A stretch of 64,000 nucleotides of DNA from Sindora glabra (GCA_020226215.1 CM035232.1:17024316-17088315); one strand, 5' to 3'; positions 13,700-25,260 are shown, counted from the first letter of the stretch. Made by a program: numbers and translations. The notes: a model not told the origin generated them from the letters alone.

Positions 13700-13915
13700 T
13701 AGGGCCGTTTTGATATATTTTCATTTTTTATTTCTAAAAATTATTTTTAAATTTAAAGAAGATAAAAAATAAATATTTGAATAAATAGATAAATTTTTTT
13801 TTCAATTACAAAATTAATATTTAAAATAAAAATATAAAAATTTTATTTTTATTTTTATTTTAAAAATTGAATATTTAAAATTATAACTTTAAAAATAGTA
13901 AACAAATATACATTT
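13700..13915. mobile_element. MITE family A, copy 2
   Basis: A shorter relative of the 10094-10440 element. It starts GGGCCGTTTTGATATATTTT and ends near AGTAAACAAATATACATTTT, again approximate inverted versions of each other, with an interior of TTTTTAAAATTTATT-type foldback sequence. Edges are approximate. Confidence 0.5.
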
Positions 13916-14922
13916 TAATTTCACGATTTTCTGTTTCCCACTGCTTTTCTCCAAATAGCGCTGCTTCGCTACCGCCTGTTTCGAAGGCCAGTGACGAATT
14001 CTTTCGTTGTTAAAGAATTAATATATGATTTGTAGACGTAGCCTGATGTGCATCACCTATCCAAGAATGAGCAATCTTGACAGAACCCATTGCTATTAAG
14101 TAAGTAATATATAATAGGAGATGAGTATGATGCATTATTGTAATATATATTAGTATATTATCAAATTTAATTATTAATATATTATTATATAGTATGATAA
14201 ATTTAATTAAAAAATAAATTTAATATTTAATTAAATTTAATAATATATTGATAAACTTCTATATCAATAATATATTATAATTTTTGCCTGTATGGTAACC
14301 ATAATAAAACTTTGTTGAAATATGAAAGATGATTAATTTTCTGAGGTTTTCATTTTTAGAAAGAATTCTTCAAAGTTAATCAAAAATTAATTAGATTCAT
14401 GAATTTATAACGTAAGTTAATATTATATTTATAAATTAAATAAAATATAAGTTAATAAAAAATAAATTAAATTCATATATTTATAATGCAGATCATTTTT
14501 TTCAGAAAACATTTTCACCCCATTGTTTATTGGAGTTAAGTGAATCTTTCCCTTTAATTTAAAATGAGTTTAAATTTAATCAACTATTAGTATAAAATAT
14601 AAAATATTTTATACTATCAATAAATAAAAAAGCACACCATTCAAAAATAACAATAATTAAAATATTTATAACTTAATTAATTAGATTAGTTAAATTATGT
14701 GTACTGTATTATATTTGTTATTTTCGGTACAATAATTAAATTGAATAAACTAATATTATATGGAAACAAATTTGTCAAAATCTCATACAATGATACAAAC
14801 AAGGAACATAACTTAATTAAGCAGGGTAATTTCCAAATTATACAATCATTTGGTATTAATTTGTTATGTGTCTTACATTGTCAAGCAAGTCGGCTATGTT
14901 CTATGAGTCATCAAATCCTAAC
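13916..14922. other. Intergenic, no gene recognised
   Basis: A short less AT-rich patch (about 13930-14110) is followed by strongly AT-rich sequence. The only open frames are short and unconvincing. Nothing assigned. Confidence 0.5.
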
Positions 14923-15991
14923 CTAGGGGTGTGCATAACTCGGTTTCAGACGATTTTGGTCTAAAATGGAACCACCGTTCTAAACCACAAAGCTTTAGAT
15001 TAATTCATAATCGACTGTTCCTAGTATCATAATCATAAGTAACCGAAATAATTGGTTAAAAATAGATGATAATAGTTTACGTCGGTTTGGTTTTATTCCA
15101 TTCAAAGTACAATTATGTTCAATTTAGCTTGAGTTTTATGTAAGTTTAGCAATAGAAAGAGATGAATAAGAATAAGAAAGAAAATTCCAGAAGATAGAGG
15201 AGCACAGACATGTTTGATTCATGCAAAAATGTACAGAAGTTTTGAAAGAAGAAGAAGAAGAAGAAGTGAAGAATAGAGAGTAGAGACATGTTTCATTCAT
15301 GCATTCGCATGGAGTTTCGAAAGAAGAAGAACAAATGAAGAATAGAGAACAGAAACATGTTTGATTCATGCGAAAATGCTCAGAAGTTTTGAGAGAAGAA
15401 GAAAAAGCAAAGAACATAGAGTAAAAACATGTTTGGTTCATGAGAAAATGCCAAAAAAAATAGAGAGCAGAGACATGTTTTGAAAGAAGAAGCAACAAAC
15501 AGAGAACAGAGACATATTTGATTCATGCGGAAATGCATTGAAGTTTTGTAAAAAGAAGAAGAAGCAAAGAACAGAGAGTAGAGCAGAGGCATGTTTGGAT
15601 CATCGAAAAATGTAAGAAAATTTCCAAAGAAAAATAATAAGCAAAGAACAGAGAACAGAGAGCAGAGACATGTTTGGTTCGCAAGAAAATGCAGGAAACC
15701 TTTCAAAGAAGAAAAAGAAAAAATAAAATAGAATATCAAACTTAAATTAATAGAGGGTAAAAAAAGTTCAAAACGCACTACATAGTTGAGAAAATCATAT
15801 GCTTTATTTTTTTCAGTTAGTTATAACTTATTATTGCAATAAATTTTACATTCGAAACTAATCGAGTAAAATAAAAAAATAGCAAAAACCTTCCAAAATT
15901 AATTATTTACAATTTTCAACTAACATTAACCGACCAAATGAAAAACGGTTCGGTTGGTTATAGTCAATTGGTTGCATTATGCACACCCTAA
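14923..15991. mobile_element. Non-autonomous hAT-like element
   Basis: The left end is CTAGGGGTGTGCATAACTCGG and the right end is TTATGCACACCCTAA, giving a 15-16 bp inverted repeat around TAGGGTGTGCATAA. It is flanked by ATCCTAAC (14915-14922) and ATCCTAGC (15992-15999), an 8 bp target duplication with one mismatch, as expected for hAT. CGGTTCGGTTGG-type motifs near the ends are common in plant hAT MITEs. There is no transposase. The interior is unusual in carrying a minisatellite (listed separately). Length is 1,069 bp. Confidence 0.75.
15200..15720. repeat. Minisatellite of about 70-80 bp inside the hAT-like element
   Basis: The motif ACATGTTTGATTCATG (or close variants) recurs at about 15209, 15287, 15356, 15428, 15474, 15513, 15590 and 15669. 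Typical spacing is 69-79 bp, with two shortened units. Each unit also has a GAAGAAGAAG tract and an AAAGAACAGAGAGCAGAG tract. Two overlapping minus-strand frames (120 and 132 residues) read through it as repeats of a MNQTCLCSLFF-like peptide; I do not regard them as genes. Confidence 0.85.
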
Positions 15992-15999
15992 ATCCTAGC

Positions 16000-17172
16000 C
16001 ATCAACCTCACTTTAGCATCCTTTTCCTACCCATCCAACTGATGGTATGGAGGCAACAAGATAGATGAGTTGCTTCTTCCTTTCTTAAAGTATTGTAGTC
16101 CAACCTTAGAAGAGAAATTTTGAGTTGTTGTTTAGTTAATATAATCAGTAAATTTTTGTGAAAAGGTAAATTTTTTTAAAATTAAATTTTTATATAATTT
16201 TTTAAATATATTTTAAATTATTTCATTGATATTAAAAAAGTGATATTTTTTAAAAAGTAATTTCATATATTTTATTTATTTTAAAAAAGTATTAATAAAA
16301 TAATTATTATACTTTCAATACTATTATAATATATATTAATAAACTTTAATTTCTTTTATCTAAAATTATGTATGTATTATCTTTTGTATCATAACTTTTA
16401 TTAACTCATAATTTTAATTTTTTATAAAAAATTAAATTAACTCATAACTTATATATATTTTTTTATCCTAGAGAATTATATTGCTTATCTATTTAATCTT
16501 TTATTTTATTCATATACAATGTTATGCTCACATTTTTATAAAAATATTTTATTAATTGTTCCTTTAAAAATGTTTCCTTCCTATTGAAATATTAGATATA
16601 ATTTTAATAAAAAATGCTTTTTAACAGAAAAAAATCTGAGGTAATTAAATAATGTATAAAAATAAGATTAGTATTTACTTATTGATTAAAATCTTAAATA
16701 ATATTGAAATTCCAAAAACAAAACTGAACTGAAGTTAAAAAAATTGAAGATAAAATATATTAATATAGCTCAAAAGAGTATTTAAATAAAAGGATAAAGT
16801 TATCATTTAATAAATTTAACAGGGATAATTTTATCTTTGCATTAATAAAGAAGATAAAAAGTAAAACTTGTTAAAGAGAGAAGTAAGTAAGTAATTTTTC
16901 ATATTATATAAAAAGTAGGAGTCTAAATTCTCTCTATTTTCTTCTGTCAATTTTTTTGTTAATCTTGAATAAATAAAAGCATAATTTTTTATTCTAGGAC
17001 TCACACCCTTTTTTCGATTCACAATTTTTTTTTTCAAAAATCCACATCTATATCCCCTTGAAATTCACCTGGTTCATTTCCTACAGATCTGTTTCTAAGA
17101 AGTAAGCTTTTTAAAAAGTTTTATTTTTTATAATTAATTAAATAATTTGTTTTTTATATTTTTTTAAAAAAT
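16000..17172. other. Intergenic, AT-rich
   Basis: No gene or recognised element. Many short A/T tracts. A 68-codon minus-strand frame at 16831-17037 has ordinary chance composition. Confidence 0.45.
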
Positions 17173-17450
17173 AAAGAGTGTATTTGGATATATTTTTATT
17201 TTTTAAAAAATATTCTTAAAAGTTATTTTTAATTTTTTAAAATTATTTTTGAATTCAAAAAAATAATAATTCGGTAAAGCAAATAAGTAAAATTTTTATT
17301 TAATTATAAAATTACCACTAAGAATAAAAAATTAAGTTCAAAAGTTATTTAAAATTTTTCTTTTTTTAACAAAAATTTTAGAAATAATTTTTAAAAATAA
17401 TTTGATAAATAAAAATTTTTATTTCTAAAAATAATAAACAAACATAACCA
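17173..17450. mobile_element. MITE family A, copy 3
   Basis: It starts GTGTATTTGGATATATTTTT and ends AATAATAAACAAACATAACC, whose reverse complement begins GGTTATGTTTGTTTATT. The interior is foldback A/T sequence similar to copy 1. This is the clearest member of the family in the window. Confidence 0.6.
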
Positions 17451-18609
17451 AAATTGATCATCTTATTGCTAACAAGTACCAACTAGATAACTCCTAAAAT
17501 TTTGTCAATTTTGGACCGACAAGCACCCCTCCTCCTAGGTGAAAATAATTCATTTATCATTGGAAATTCAGTAATATTTTTATGGTCGTTCCACTTCAAA
17601 ACGAATTCAAATTTATCACTCGAAATAAAACAAGGCTCTGTCCCAGGGGAAAAGGACAAGCTAGTCTTTGTAAATCCATGGCAATTCCGCATTAGCGAGA
17701 TACTAATAAAATTGTCCCGTTCATGCAATTCAAAAGTCTAAGATTCTTTTTTTAAAAAAGAAAAATCATTGGCAGCAAAAGTCTTAAATTTGCACACACA
17801 AATAAATCACCTATCTCATCTTTGATAATTATTAAACATTTATTTTTTATTACATAATAATTAAATTTTTTGTAATAATAAAAATAATTAAATTATTAAA
17901 TATATATATATTTGAGATCAAATTCAAAATATAAAAAAATAAAATTTTGATATAATATCATATATTTTTAAGTTAAATTATAATAATTATATTTTAGCAA
18001 TGAATATATCTTGTAATTAATTTCTTACTCATGATATAAAATGTGATTAAATTGCCATTAAGAAATCTTACCCAAAAGAAATGCTATTTAAGAATGGAGA
18101 TTTCACTTTTATTCGTATAAATAAAGAATTCTAATAAAATAAATAATAAATAAATTGTTAAATTTGTGAGCCGTTTCAACTTTCAATTGTCGTTGTCAAG
18201 GATACAGCTTCGTTATTCTCCAAATTGTCCTTTGGCCAATATGCTCCGCCATTTTTGTTTTTTCTTTGGCAACTCTAAATCGGCCATACTCCCGGGTACA
18301 AATTAATTATTTAAACGCTCCCTTCAGTATTTTATTACCTCATAAATTAGCAAGTTGTTTTTTATTTTATTTTTCGTCCCGATACAAGCTTTTTTTTTAT
18401 TTGGCCATAGATAAAAGCTAATTTCTCTCTCACAATTTTATTTATTATTTTTTTTTGTGAATATAATCTCTCTCCTAATTTAAGCCCATCAACTTTTCAT
18501 TTTTTCCCTGGAAAAATATGCTTCCATTATTTTCTAAAAAATATTTTCCACGTTAATAAAATGGATTCTTTTTTTAAGAAAATTATTTGGTTTTTAATAA
18601 AAAAGCAAA
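17451..18609. other. Intergenic region upstream of the RING-H2 gene
   Basis: It includes a normal-complexity patch at about 17483-17741 that is open on both strands for about 80 codons, with no recognised product, and otherwise AT-rich sequence leading to the promoter of the next gene. Confidence 0.4.
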
Positions 18610-18617
18610 TATAAAAA
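18610..18617 (+). promoter_or_regulatory. Candidate TATA box of the RING-H2 gene
   Basis: TATAAAAA lies 168 bp before the chosen ATG. This would place transcription start near 18640 and give a leader of about 145 bases. It is a pattern match only. Confidence 0.4.
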
Positions 18618-18666
18618 GTTCGAATTTTTCTTGCCTGAGTTGTCCAAAATAATTGAATTTTGAAGG

Positions 18667-18693
18667 ATGGAAAAGCTCTCTCTCCTAAGGTAG
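18667..18693 (+). other. Possible upstream ORF in the RING-H2 leader
   Basis: ATG followed by seven codons and TAG (MEKLSLLR) lies about 90 bases before the main start and out of frame with it. If the leader begins near 18640 this frame would be transcribed and could lower translation of the main frame. Confidence 0.35.
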
Positions 18694-18784
18694 TCAGCTT
18701 TCCATTGTCACCTTCAGCTTGCACCCACACCTCTCGGCCTCTCCTCTGCACCTTCTCTGTCTTTTCTTTGCTTCTTTCTCCGAA

Positions 18785-21700
18785 ATGGGTGCGACCAATA
18801 GTCGACTGGGGTCTCGCCCTGGTACTTCCCGAGTCAACCGGTTCAGTCTCTCCTCTCTTGTTTGTGGGGGCTCTTCCTCTCGCTCTACTTACGAGGTTGG
18901 TGCCCTTCTTCTTTATCTGTTTCATTTCATCCATTCATACACGATTTCTCAATCGGAATCCGATGATATATGAGCTTCGAAGATTTGGGCTAGATCAAAT
19001 CGTGTCAAAGATGGATTCTTTTTTATTAACGTCATAATAATATCCCATTATTACCATTATTTTGTCTATTTGGTGTTGCGTTCAAGTGTCGTTTTTCTTA
19101 AATCTGTCGTTAGCTTTGCTGGGTATAGGCATAAGATTCATATGCAGTTTAACTCATCGAGTGAGGAATTAATTGAGCTTGATTAATTAAAAATGTAATA
19201 GGTGATTGCGCAGGCTTTTCTCATAAGCTAATTCAAAGTCGTAATTTTTAGTCATAAAATTGAAAGTCTCTGTTGATAATAAATCATGGCTTTTTCAGGC
19301 CATAAAAAAATTAGAAGAAATTGAAGCTGTCGACTTTTTGTAATTAAATTATAATTAACCCTCTTCTTAGTTGAGCTTATTATTTTTGGGTGCAATAATC
19401 TGCATAGCATATTGTATTCGCAAGCGAATACTGTGAAGCTGTAAAAGCTTGAAAGTTTAATTTTACAGTTTGTAAGTGACAAGTTTTCAATTTCAACTCT
19501 TTCTCCTTTTACTAAAATGCGATGGTCTTCCTTCAACATTTTTGTATATTTGATAAACTGTCTTCAGGGCAGATTGGTTGATATCAAATTATGCCTCTAT
19601 CCAAGAATGTGCTTGTAGAATCATAGTTGTTTTCAGATATACAGTCAGTTTTGCTACCAAGATATAATTTAGTTTCATTATTGCAAAATTTGAGGAATTC
19701 ACTTGAGAGATTCCCCAAGAGAGTGACATGCTTATATTGCGTCTTTAGATGGAAGACCATCCAACTGAACTTCAGGCTAGTTCTGCAACAGACCTTGATG
19801 TAGTTCAGAAGGTCACAGAGGAATCTTCCTTATTATGCGATACAGAAGCTAGTATTAGCGATTCATGTGCTGAAACTGCAATCTTATCTGTTACTAGAAA
19901 TGGATTCAGTGACAGCACTGCTTTTGAAAACTCTTCAAGAAATGTTGCAAGCAATATTCAGAGGGAGTGCTTCTCTGAAAGGGAGGATCTAGTTCCTCTT
20001 CATCATGTAAGTGCTGATCATAGTAATGATGAATCTTATAAGGATAATAGCAACACAGCTAATACTTCATTTGTACAAGTGCAGTCTTCAGAATCAGGCT
20101 CTGTGAATGTTTCTGCTAACAAGGATGTAGTCTGTGACATTGATAACTCAGTAGATAGTGGTGTCTCTGAAAACTGTTGTGATACATTTTATCCACAGAG
20201 ATTATCCTCTCAAGACCATTGGGGCTCCAGTTCTGATGAAACTTCTATTCAGAATCATGCCAATGTTGTCACATCTATCCAGAATTCAGATATCAGTAAT
20301 GTTGCTCAAGAGTCCAATGCACCTGTGACATCTCACTTGCTAGAAAATGAGCCTCGTCAGGAAACAATACCTCCAGGTTTAGGAATCCTCATGTCTAATA
20401 TGGAAAGGGGACAGGAAAATGAAAGTGTGTTGCATGTTGATGTAGTCACAATATCATCCAACATTTGGTCTGGTAGCAATGTTGACGCCAGTGATCATGA
20501 TGCCAGAAGAAATGGTAGAAGACTATTTTGGGATGCCTTTTCACGACGTAGCTCTAGAAGGTTTGGTGATTCTCCAACCATTGTTTTCTCAGCTGGAGGT
20601 GGTGATTATCCAGAATCTCAAGATCGTTGGCTTCTTGATTTCAGTGGCGATTTCTCCAATAATGGGGTTGCAGATGATGCTGGCTACTTGGGCAGTAGAA
20701 TTCATAGATTGAATGAAAGAATGCAGCACTCAAGATCTGAGGTAACTCTCCTTATTTTGAGTATAAATAGCTTCTTATTGCTAATTTTACCTTCAAAAGC
20801 CAGATTTATTTTCTCTTGCATAACTCAAGCTGTTTTAACATAACTGTTTACAGGTCTGGGAAAGACTTAGAGGTGACATTGATGAGTTTGGACAGTGGAA
20901 TGCCTCTTGTCCGTTAGGACTACATCCTGATGGCTTGTGCTCATGTGATTCTTTTCTAATGACTGAGGGATCTAACACTCGAGCAAGTATATCGAGAATA
21001 GTCATGCTTGCTGAAGCTTTATTTGAGGTACCAATCATCTTCTCAACTTGCATGCTTTTCTGGTTTTACTTACGTAGTGGTGCTCTTAAATACATTTCAA
21101 GTGATCTCTCTTGTAAAATGATCCCTTAAATGAAACTGGCTGATAATGTTGGGATGGAAGTCTGCTTAGATTTGTGCAGCTGTGTGTGCATATCACACTG
21201 ATTGTATTGATTTAGTTTTAATGTCTCATTTAATGTCTACTGTGAATTTGCCTCTTGGGGTATTATTTTATGATCGAAATCAGAATAATATTCCTATGCT
21301 GTTGGACTATGCAGTCTTGTATGTGGAGCTCCCCAAATTTACTGTGCAACTTGTTTATCCCATGTAGGTTTTGGATGAAATCCATCGGCAACCTGTATCG
21401 CTCTCTCTTTCCATGGTTTCCCTCCCAGCACCAGAATCAATTGTTGACTCTTTCCCTTTAAAATGCCATAAAAAGGTTGACATAGCTAATGGTGGCACTG
21501 ATGCTGAACAGTAAGCTTCTTTATACCAATTATTTGAGCAAATATGTGTGCATGAATCTGGTTGGGCAGAACCACGGACATGTTTCTGTATGACTCTTTA
21601 GTGTGGTAATGCTTAATTACTTTGGCATGGTTTTTTCATTGAAATGAGTTTTTTTTTTTTTTAAATTGAATTCTATTAGCAATTTACCTGCATTGTTGAT

Positions 21701-22011
21701 AATGGTTGTCAATCATAATCAATTTGCTAGATGTTACATATGCCTGGCGGAGTATGAAGAAGGGGATAAAATACGAGTACTCCCTTGCCATCATGAGTAT
21801 CACATGTCCTGTGTTGATAAGTGGCTTAAAGAGATTCATGGGTACTGTCATTGTTACCTTTACTCCTACTTGTGTCCCTCTAATTCCCATTACACAGATA
21901 ATCAGTTTTGATGTTTTCCCCTTTTTCAGTGTATGCCCTCTTTGTCGGGGGAATGTTTGCGGAGATTTCACCGAGGCTTCTGCGTCTAGCACAGTAGTAC
22001 CATCTAATTGA
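18785..22011 (+). CDS. RING-H2 E3 ubiquitin-protein ligase, 537 aa, six exons
   Basis: Exons as read: 18785-18895, 19749-20741, 20854-21027, 21368-21510, 21731-21841 and 21930-22011, all with GT-AG introns and consistent phase, giving 537 codons plus TGA. The C-terminal RING-H2 spans residues 475-516: CYIC, then PCHHEYH, MSC and CPLC, matching C-x2-C...C-x-H-x2-H-x2-C...C-x2-C with all eight ligands present. Such domains bind two zinc ions and recruit E2 enzymes. Residues about 38-340 are acidic, Ser/Asn-rich and probably disordered. The protein starts MGATNS, fitting the G-x-x-x-S N-myristoylation pattern, which suggests membrane attachment. The WERLRGDIDEF segment after residue 369 and the downstream region look conserved and ordered. 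The RING is split by the last intron. Substrate unknown. The start is the first in-frame ATG. Confidence 0.88.
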
Positions 22012-22808
22012 TATTGTACTTATGAATGTGAATACAAACATCTTTCTGCCCTTGGCAGTGATGTGTATAGAACAACTAATTTGTAATAGTAAGTAATACA
22101 AAGCAAGATTTTGTATCTGACTTCCATTATGTCTCTCAATTTCCTTTTCTCACATACATAGTTTCACACTGCATGGCGCAATGAAACTGGAGATATGTGC
22201 TTTGCACTGCTGCCGTTCAGTTCAGAAATTTATGATTTTGGTGTGTGTGTGTGTGTGGGGGGGGGGGGGATGACTGACTGGCTCGGTGAAAAGTGAGTCA
22301 AAATCATTCCTAATCCTGACACTCACATTGTTCTGTAAGAATGATTTCCTTTTAACTGATTTCTAGTGTTGTTGGGGAAAAGGTTCAAGATTACAGAAAA
22401 AATTTCAATGTTTTTCAATGCCAAGACTGACAGGTGAATTTGCTTGTGCATGCAATGTTAAAAAGGCTCCATTCTTACAATTAACATGAAGCTATAAATC
22501 ACAACCTTCTACTTTAAAGCGTTGTAGTGGCAACGACCATAATTTAGGAGAATCAATTGTTGAATTGTTGGTTGTTCAATTGGCTTTTGTTCTGAATTTG
22601 AACAGCAATAAAGCATAGTAAAAAGTTTGGGAAAAGAAAAAGCATAGAAGAAATTGAGACATATGTTTGAAGAACACTGTTCTTCATATCATACAATAGC
22701 AAATCCATATTTCTTATCCCAATAGTAATTACAAGTTTCCTTGATTATATAGATAGATTATATAGATAGACATGATGCTTCCAGACGAAGCTGGTCCAGA
22801 CCGCGGGC
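22012..22808. other. Intergenic space between two convergent genes
   Basis: It holds the 3' ends of both flanking genes. The stop codons are 797 bases apart, so the untranslated regions could nearly meet. A GT/G tract is listed separately. No other gene is seen. Confidence 0.6.
22240..22269. repeat. (GT)n-(G)n tract
   Basis: Eight GT units run directly into about 13 G residues, downstream of the RING-H2 gene. Confidence 0.9.
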
Positions 22809-25010
22809 TTAGTTCCAGTTACTCCCAACATAGCCAGGAGAAAATGGATTAATGTTACTGCTGCGAAGTCCATTATCTTGTTGACCAAACAGATTAGGGT
22901 GGAAGTTCTCATCGTCATCAAATGTTGTCCACCGCATTGAGTTGCCGCGTTTTTCTCTAGAATTGTTGCGCATATTCTCCATTTCTCCAACATGATCTTT
23001 GAATTCTTTCTTCACCACATCCAACACCACATCACCATACCGGTCGCACCAAGATCTTCAACACAATAAACACAGACACTTACAGAATTTGAAATAGAAA
23101 ATTATAGATATTGCCGCATTTAAAGCCAAACTAATGTGCATTTAATCGACCATAAAATCTTATCCCGTAAGTGTAATTAAATGCAAAGGTGATGGATTAT
23201 AAGCAGGTGAAATCAAGGAAATACGTGGAGCTAGTCTAAATCGAATTTGATACCATGTGTTATGAATAAAGAGAAAAATAAGTATAGCATTGTCTAATCT
23301 CATCAACATGAGTATCAAAAGTTTCTTACTTGGGAAAGTAATTTTTCAACTCAGCTTTGTCTACTGGAAGCTTGGTTGAAACCGCTTCCATTTGATCATC
23401 CCTGCTCATAGCCAAATTTAAGCATGCAAACTAGCATAAGTTGCAAGTACAACTCGTCCAGAAGAATATGAAAAACAACTACCATAAAAGAAGCATAAAG
23501 GAGGGAATACATACGAAAATTTAAGATTTGGGTTTGTGGTGCTCAGTTCTGTCTGAATTCTTGTCAGCTCCTTCTTTATCTTCTCCCCCAAAACCTATTA
23601 TCGCGTCACACATTACACAAAGGACCAAAATTAGCTCAATTTTTCAAATGAGACTTATAAATTGAAACAGCGAAAATGAACTCAAACCTTATCTATGAAG
23701 AAATCAGATGGGGCACCATCAGAATGCAGCTTCTTCTTTATTAATTTGGTGTCAGGTCCTTCTCCGAGTGTCCTTGTAACATGGTGACTAAAACCCAAAT
23801 AGGCTCCACTATCAGACCTCTCATTGAGAGGCAATGGAGCAGTCTCATCATCAGAATCAGTTTTCTTCCATTTCTTAAACCCATCAAAGCCCCATTGCTT
23901 CTTAGCTGATTTTCCTGTTTTTTCTTCGGATTCAGTATGACGATCTCCTCCACCGCCGCCATGTCCCTCTCTCTGCTCCTTATGGAACAGAGTCCTAAAT
24001 GGTTTCCTCTTGAACTTGTCTTGACCATCGCTTTCCTTCATTGGCTCTGGAGGCCCGCTTTCTGCCATAAGAATTGAATGGCCTTCACTGTGTTTTTCTT
24101 TCAATTGAGCATCCCAGAAGGGGTTTTCCTTGGAATATCCCAAATCATTTCTGAAATGCAAAGATGGTGAATCGAATATGCTCTTTTCTATTTTGTTCTT
24201 CCCCAGTTTGTGGGAAGAGCCAAAGCCGAAAACTGAGGCTGCTCCTTTGATCTGCTTCATAGCTGATCCCTGCTTCAGTTTGTTCTTAGAATTTGAATTC
24301 TCTTTGTTTAGCAAGCAATTGTCATCCTTGAGGTCAATGACAGACCATTCTTCATCTGAATTGTCTTTTGGATCTTTTGAACCTGCAACAATCACATCTC
24401 TGGCTTCAATCTCAGCTCCTTGAACTGCTAGTCTCTGTAGCAAAGGCCTTTTCGAAGAATGGTACTCTTCTTCTGAAATGCATTTGGCATAAAGGAGTTC
24501 CTGCAAGCAGAGAACAGTAGAAAAGGAAATTTTGTTCCTGAGTAAAGTTGCACAACCCTTAAATTAGTAAGAATGAGTGAAGTTTAAAACTTTTACTCTC
24601 TTCTTCAATATTGTATTCTCAAAGTTGCAAATTAAACGGCCTAAAATTGAGCAAAAATATTGAAGTTTAAAACTTTTACACTTTACCTGCAAGAACAGTA
24701 GCTTATCTCTAAGGATGACTTGATGTTCTTGTTCTGGTGGAGAAACAATGATGGTTTCAAGCAGATGTGTTCTAAAAGCTGATACCTCAGTTTCAGCTAG
24801 AATTCCTTCTTTGTGAAGACCCATCAAATTCAACATCTGGTGGAAGGAGTCCTGCTGCCATTTCAGATTATCTGACTGCAACTGCGCCAGCTTGTGCTCC
24901 GCTGAGGGTAAACACCGCTTTTTGAAGCTGAAAGGAAGAATGGTCTTACACAGGGAGGTGATTGAATCATGGAGAGTAGAATAGTACGTGGGTGTGTATG
25001 AGTAGACCAT
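22809..25010 (-). CDS. Conserved plant protein of unknown function, 511 aa, five exons
   Basis: Exons in transcription order: 25010-24687, 24500-23688, 23594-23515, 23401-23330 and 23055-22809. Introns are GT-AG and phases agree, giving 511 codons and TAA. The N-terminal 150 residues look ordered and conserved: MVYSYTPTYYS, FKKRCLP, then a helical stretch with WQQDSFHQML and a segment containing LRDKLLFLQELLYAKCIS. The middle (about 150-370) is charged, Lys/Asp/Glu/Ser-rich, with a Gly run, probably disordered. The C-terminus has a helix with WCDRYGDVVLDVVKKEF. No catalytic motif, signal peptide or membrane segment is seen. I recall near-identical N-termini in uncharacterised proteins of other plants (possibly Arabidopsis At4g36105), but the function is not known to me. 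It converges with the RING-H2 gene. Confidence 0.85.
24578..24679. repeat. 19 bp direct repeats flanking 64 bp in intron 1
   Basis: TGAAGTTTAAAACTTTTAC occurs perfectly at 24578-24596 and 24661-24679, inside the first intron of the unknown-function gene. The second copy ends eight bases from the 5' splice site. Confidence 0.85.
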
Positions 25011-25238
25011 TTTTTTGAAATTCTGAGATTCTGGATGTGAATTGGTGTCTGATGAAGAACGGAAACTTTAGAGAGTTGAAAGTGATTACGAGAATTATGG
25101 GTGTATGAATTTCAATGAAGGCGTTTGTCTGTGTGAGTTCCTTTCTGGTTTTGAATTTTGGGACGTGTTCTAAACGGTCACTTGAAGCTCTAAAAACTAG
25201 CCGTTGAAGCAGAGTTTCCTCTTGTTTAAAAAATAGCC

Positions 25239-25260
25239 GGGGGGCGGGGGGGGGGGGGGG
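25239..25260. repeat. G-rich tract upstream of the unknown-function gene
   Basis: GG-GGGG-C followed by about 15 G residues on the + strand, about 230 bases upstream of the minus-strand start codon. It could form a G-quadruplex in the promoter or leader. Confidence 0.85.

Noticed and set aside
17483..17741. Opposing 79-81 codon frames
   Set aside because: Both strands are open over the same bases and neither gives a recognised motif or an exon context.
18527..18934. 135-codon minus-strand frame over the first RING-H2 exon
   Set aside because: It is antisense to a better-supported exon, begins and ends in AT-rich sequence and has no domain.
23741..24423. Frames of 95-97 codons overlapping exon 2 of the unknown-function gene
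   Set aside because: Shadows of the long exon in other frames; the main frame has consistent splice sites and a coherent product.
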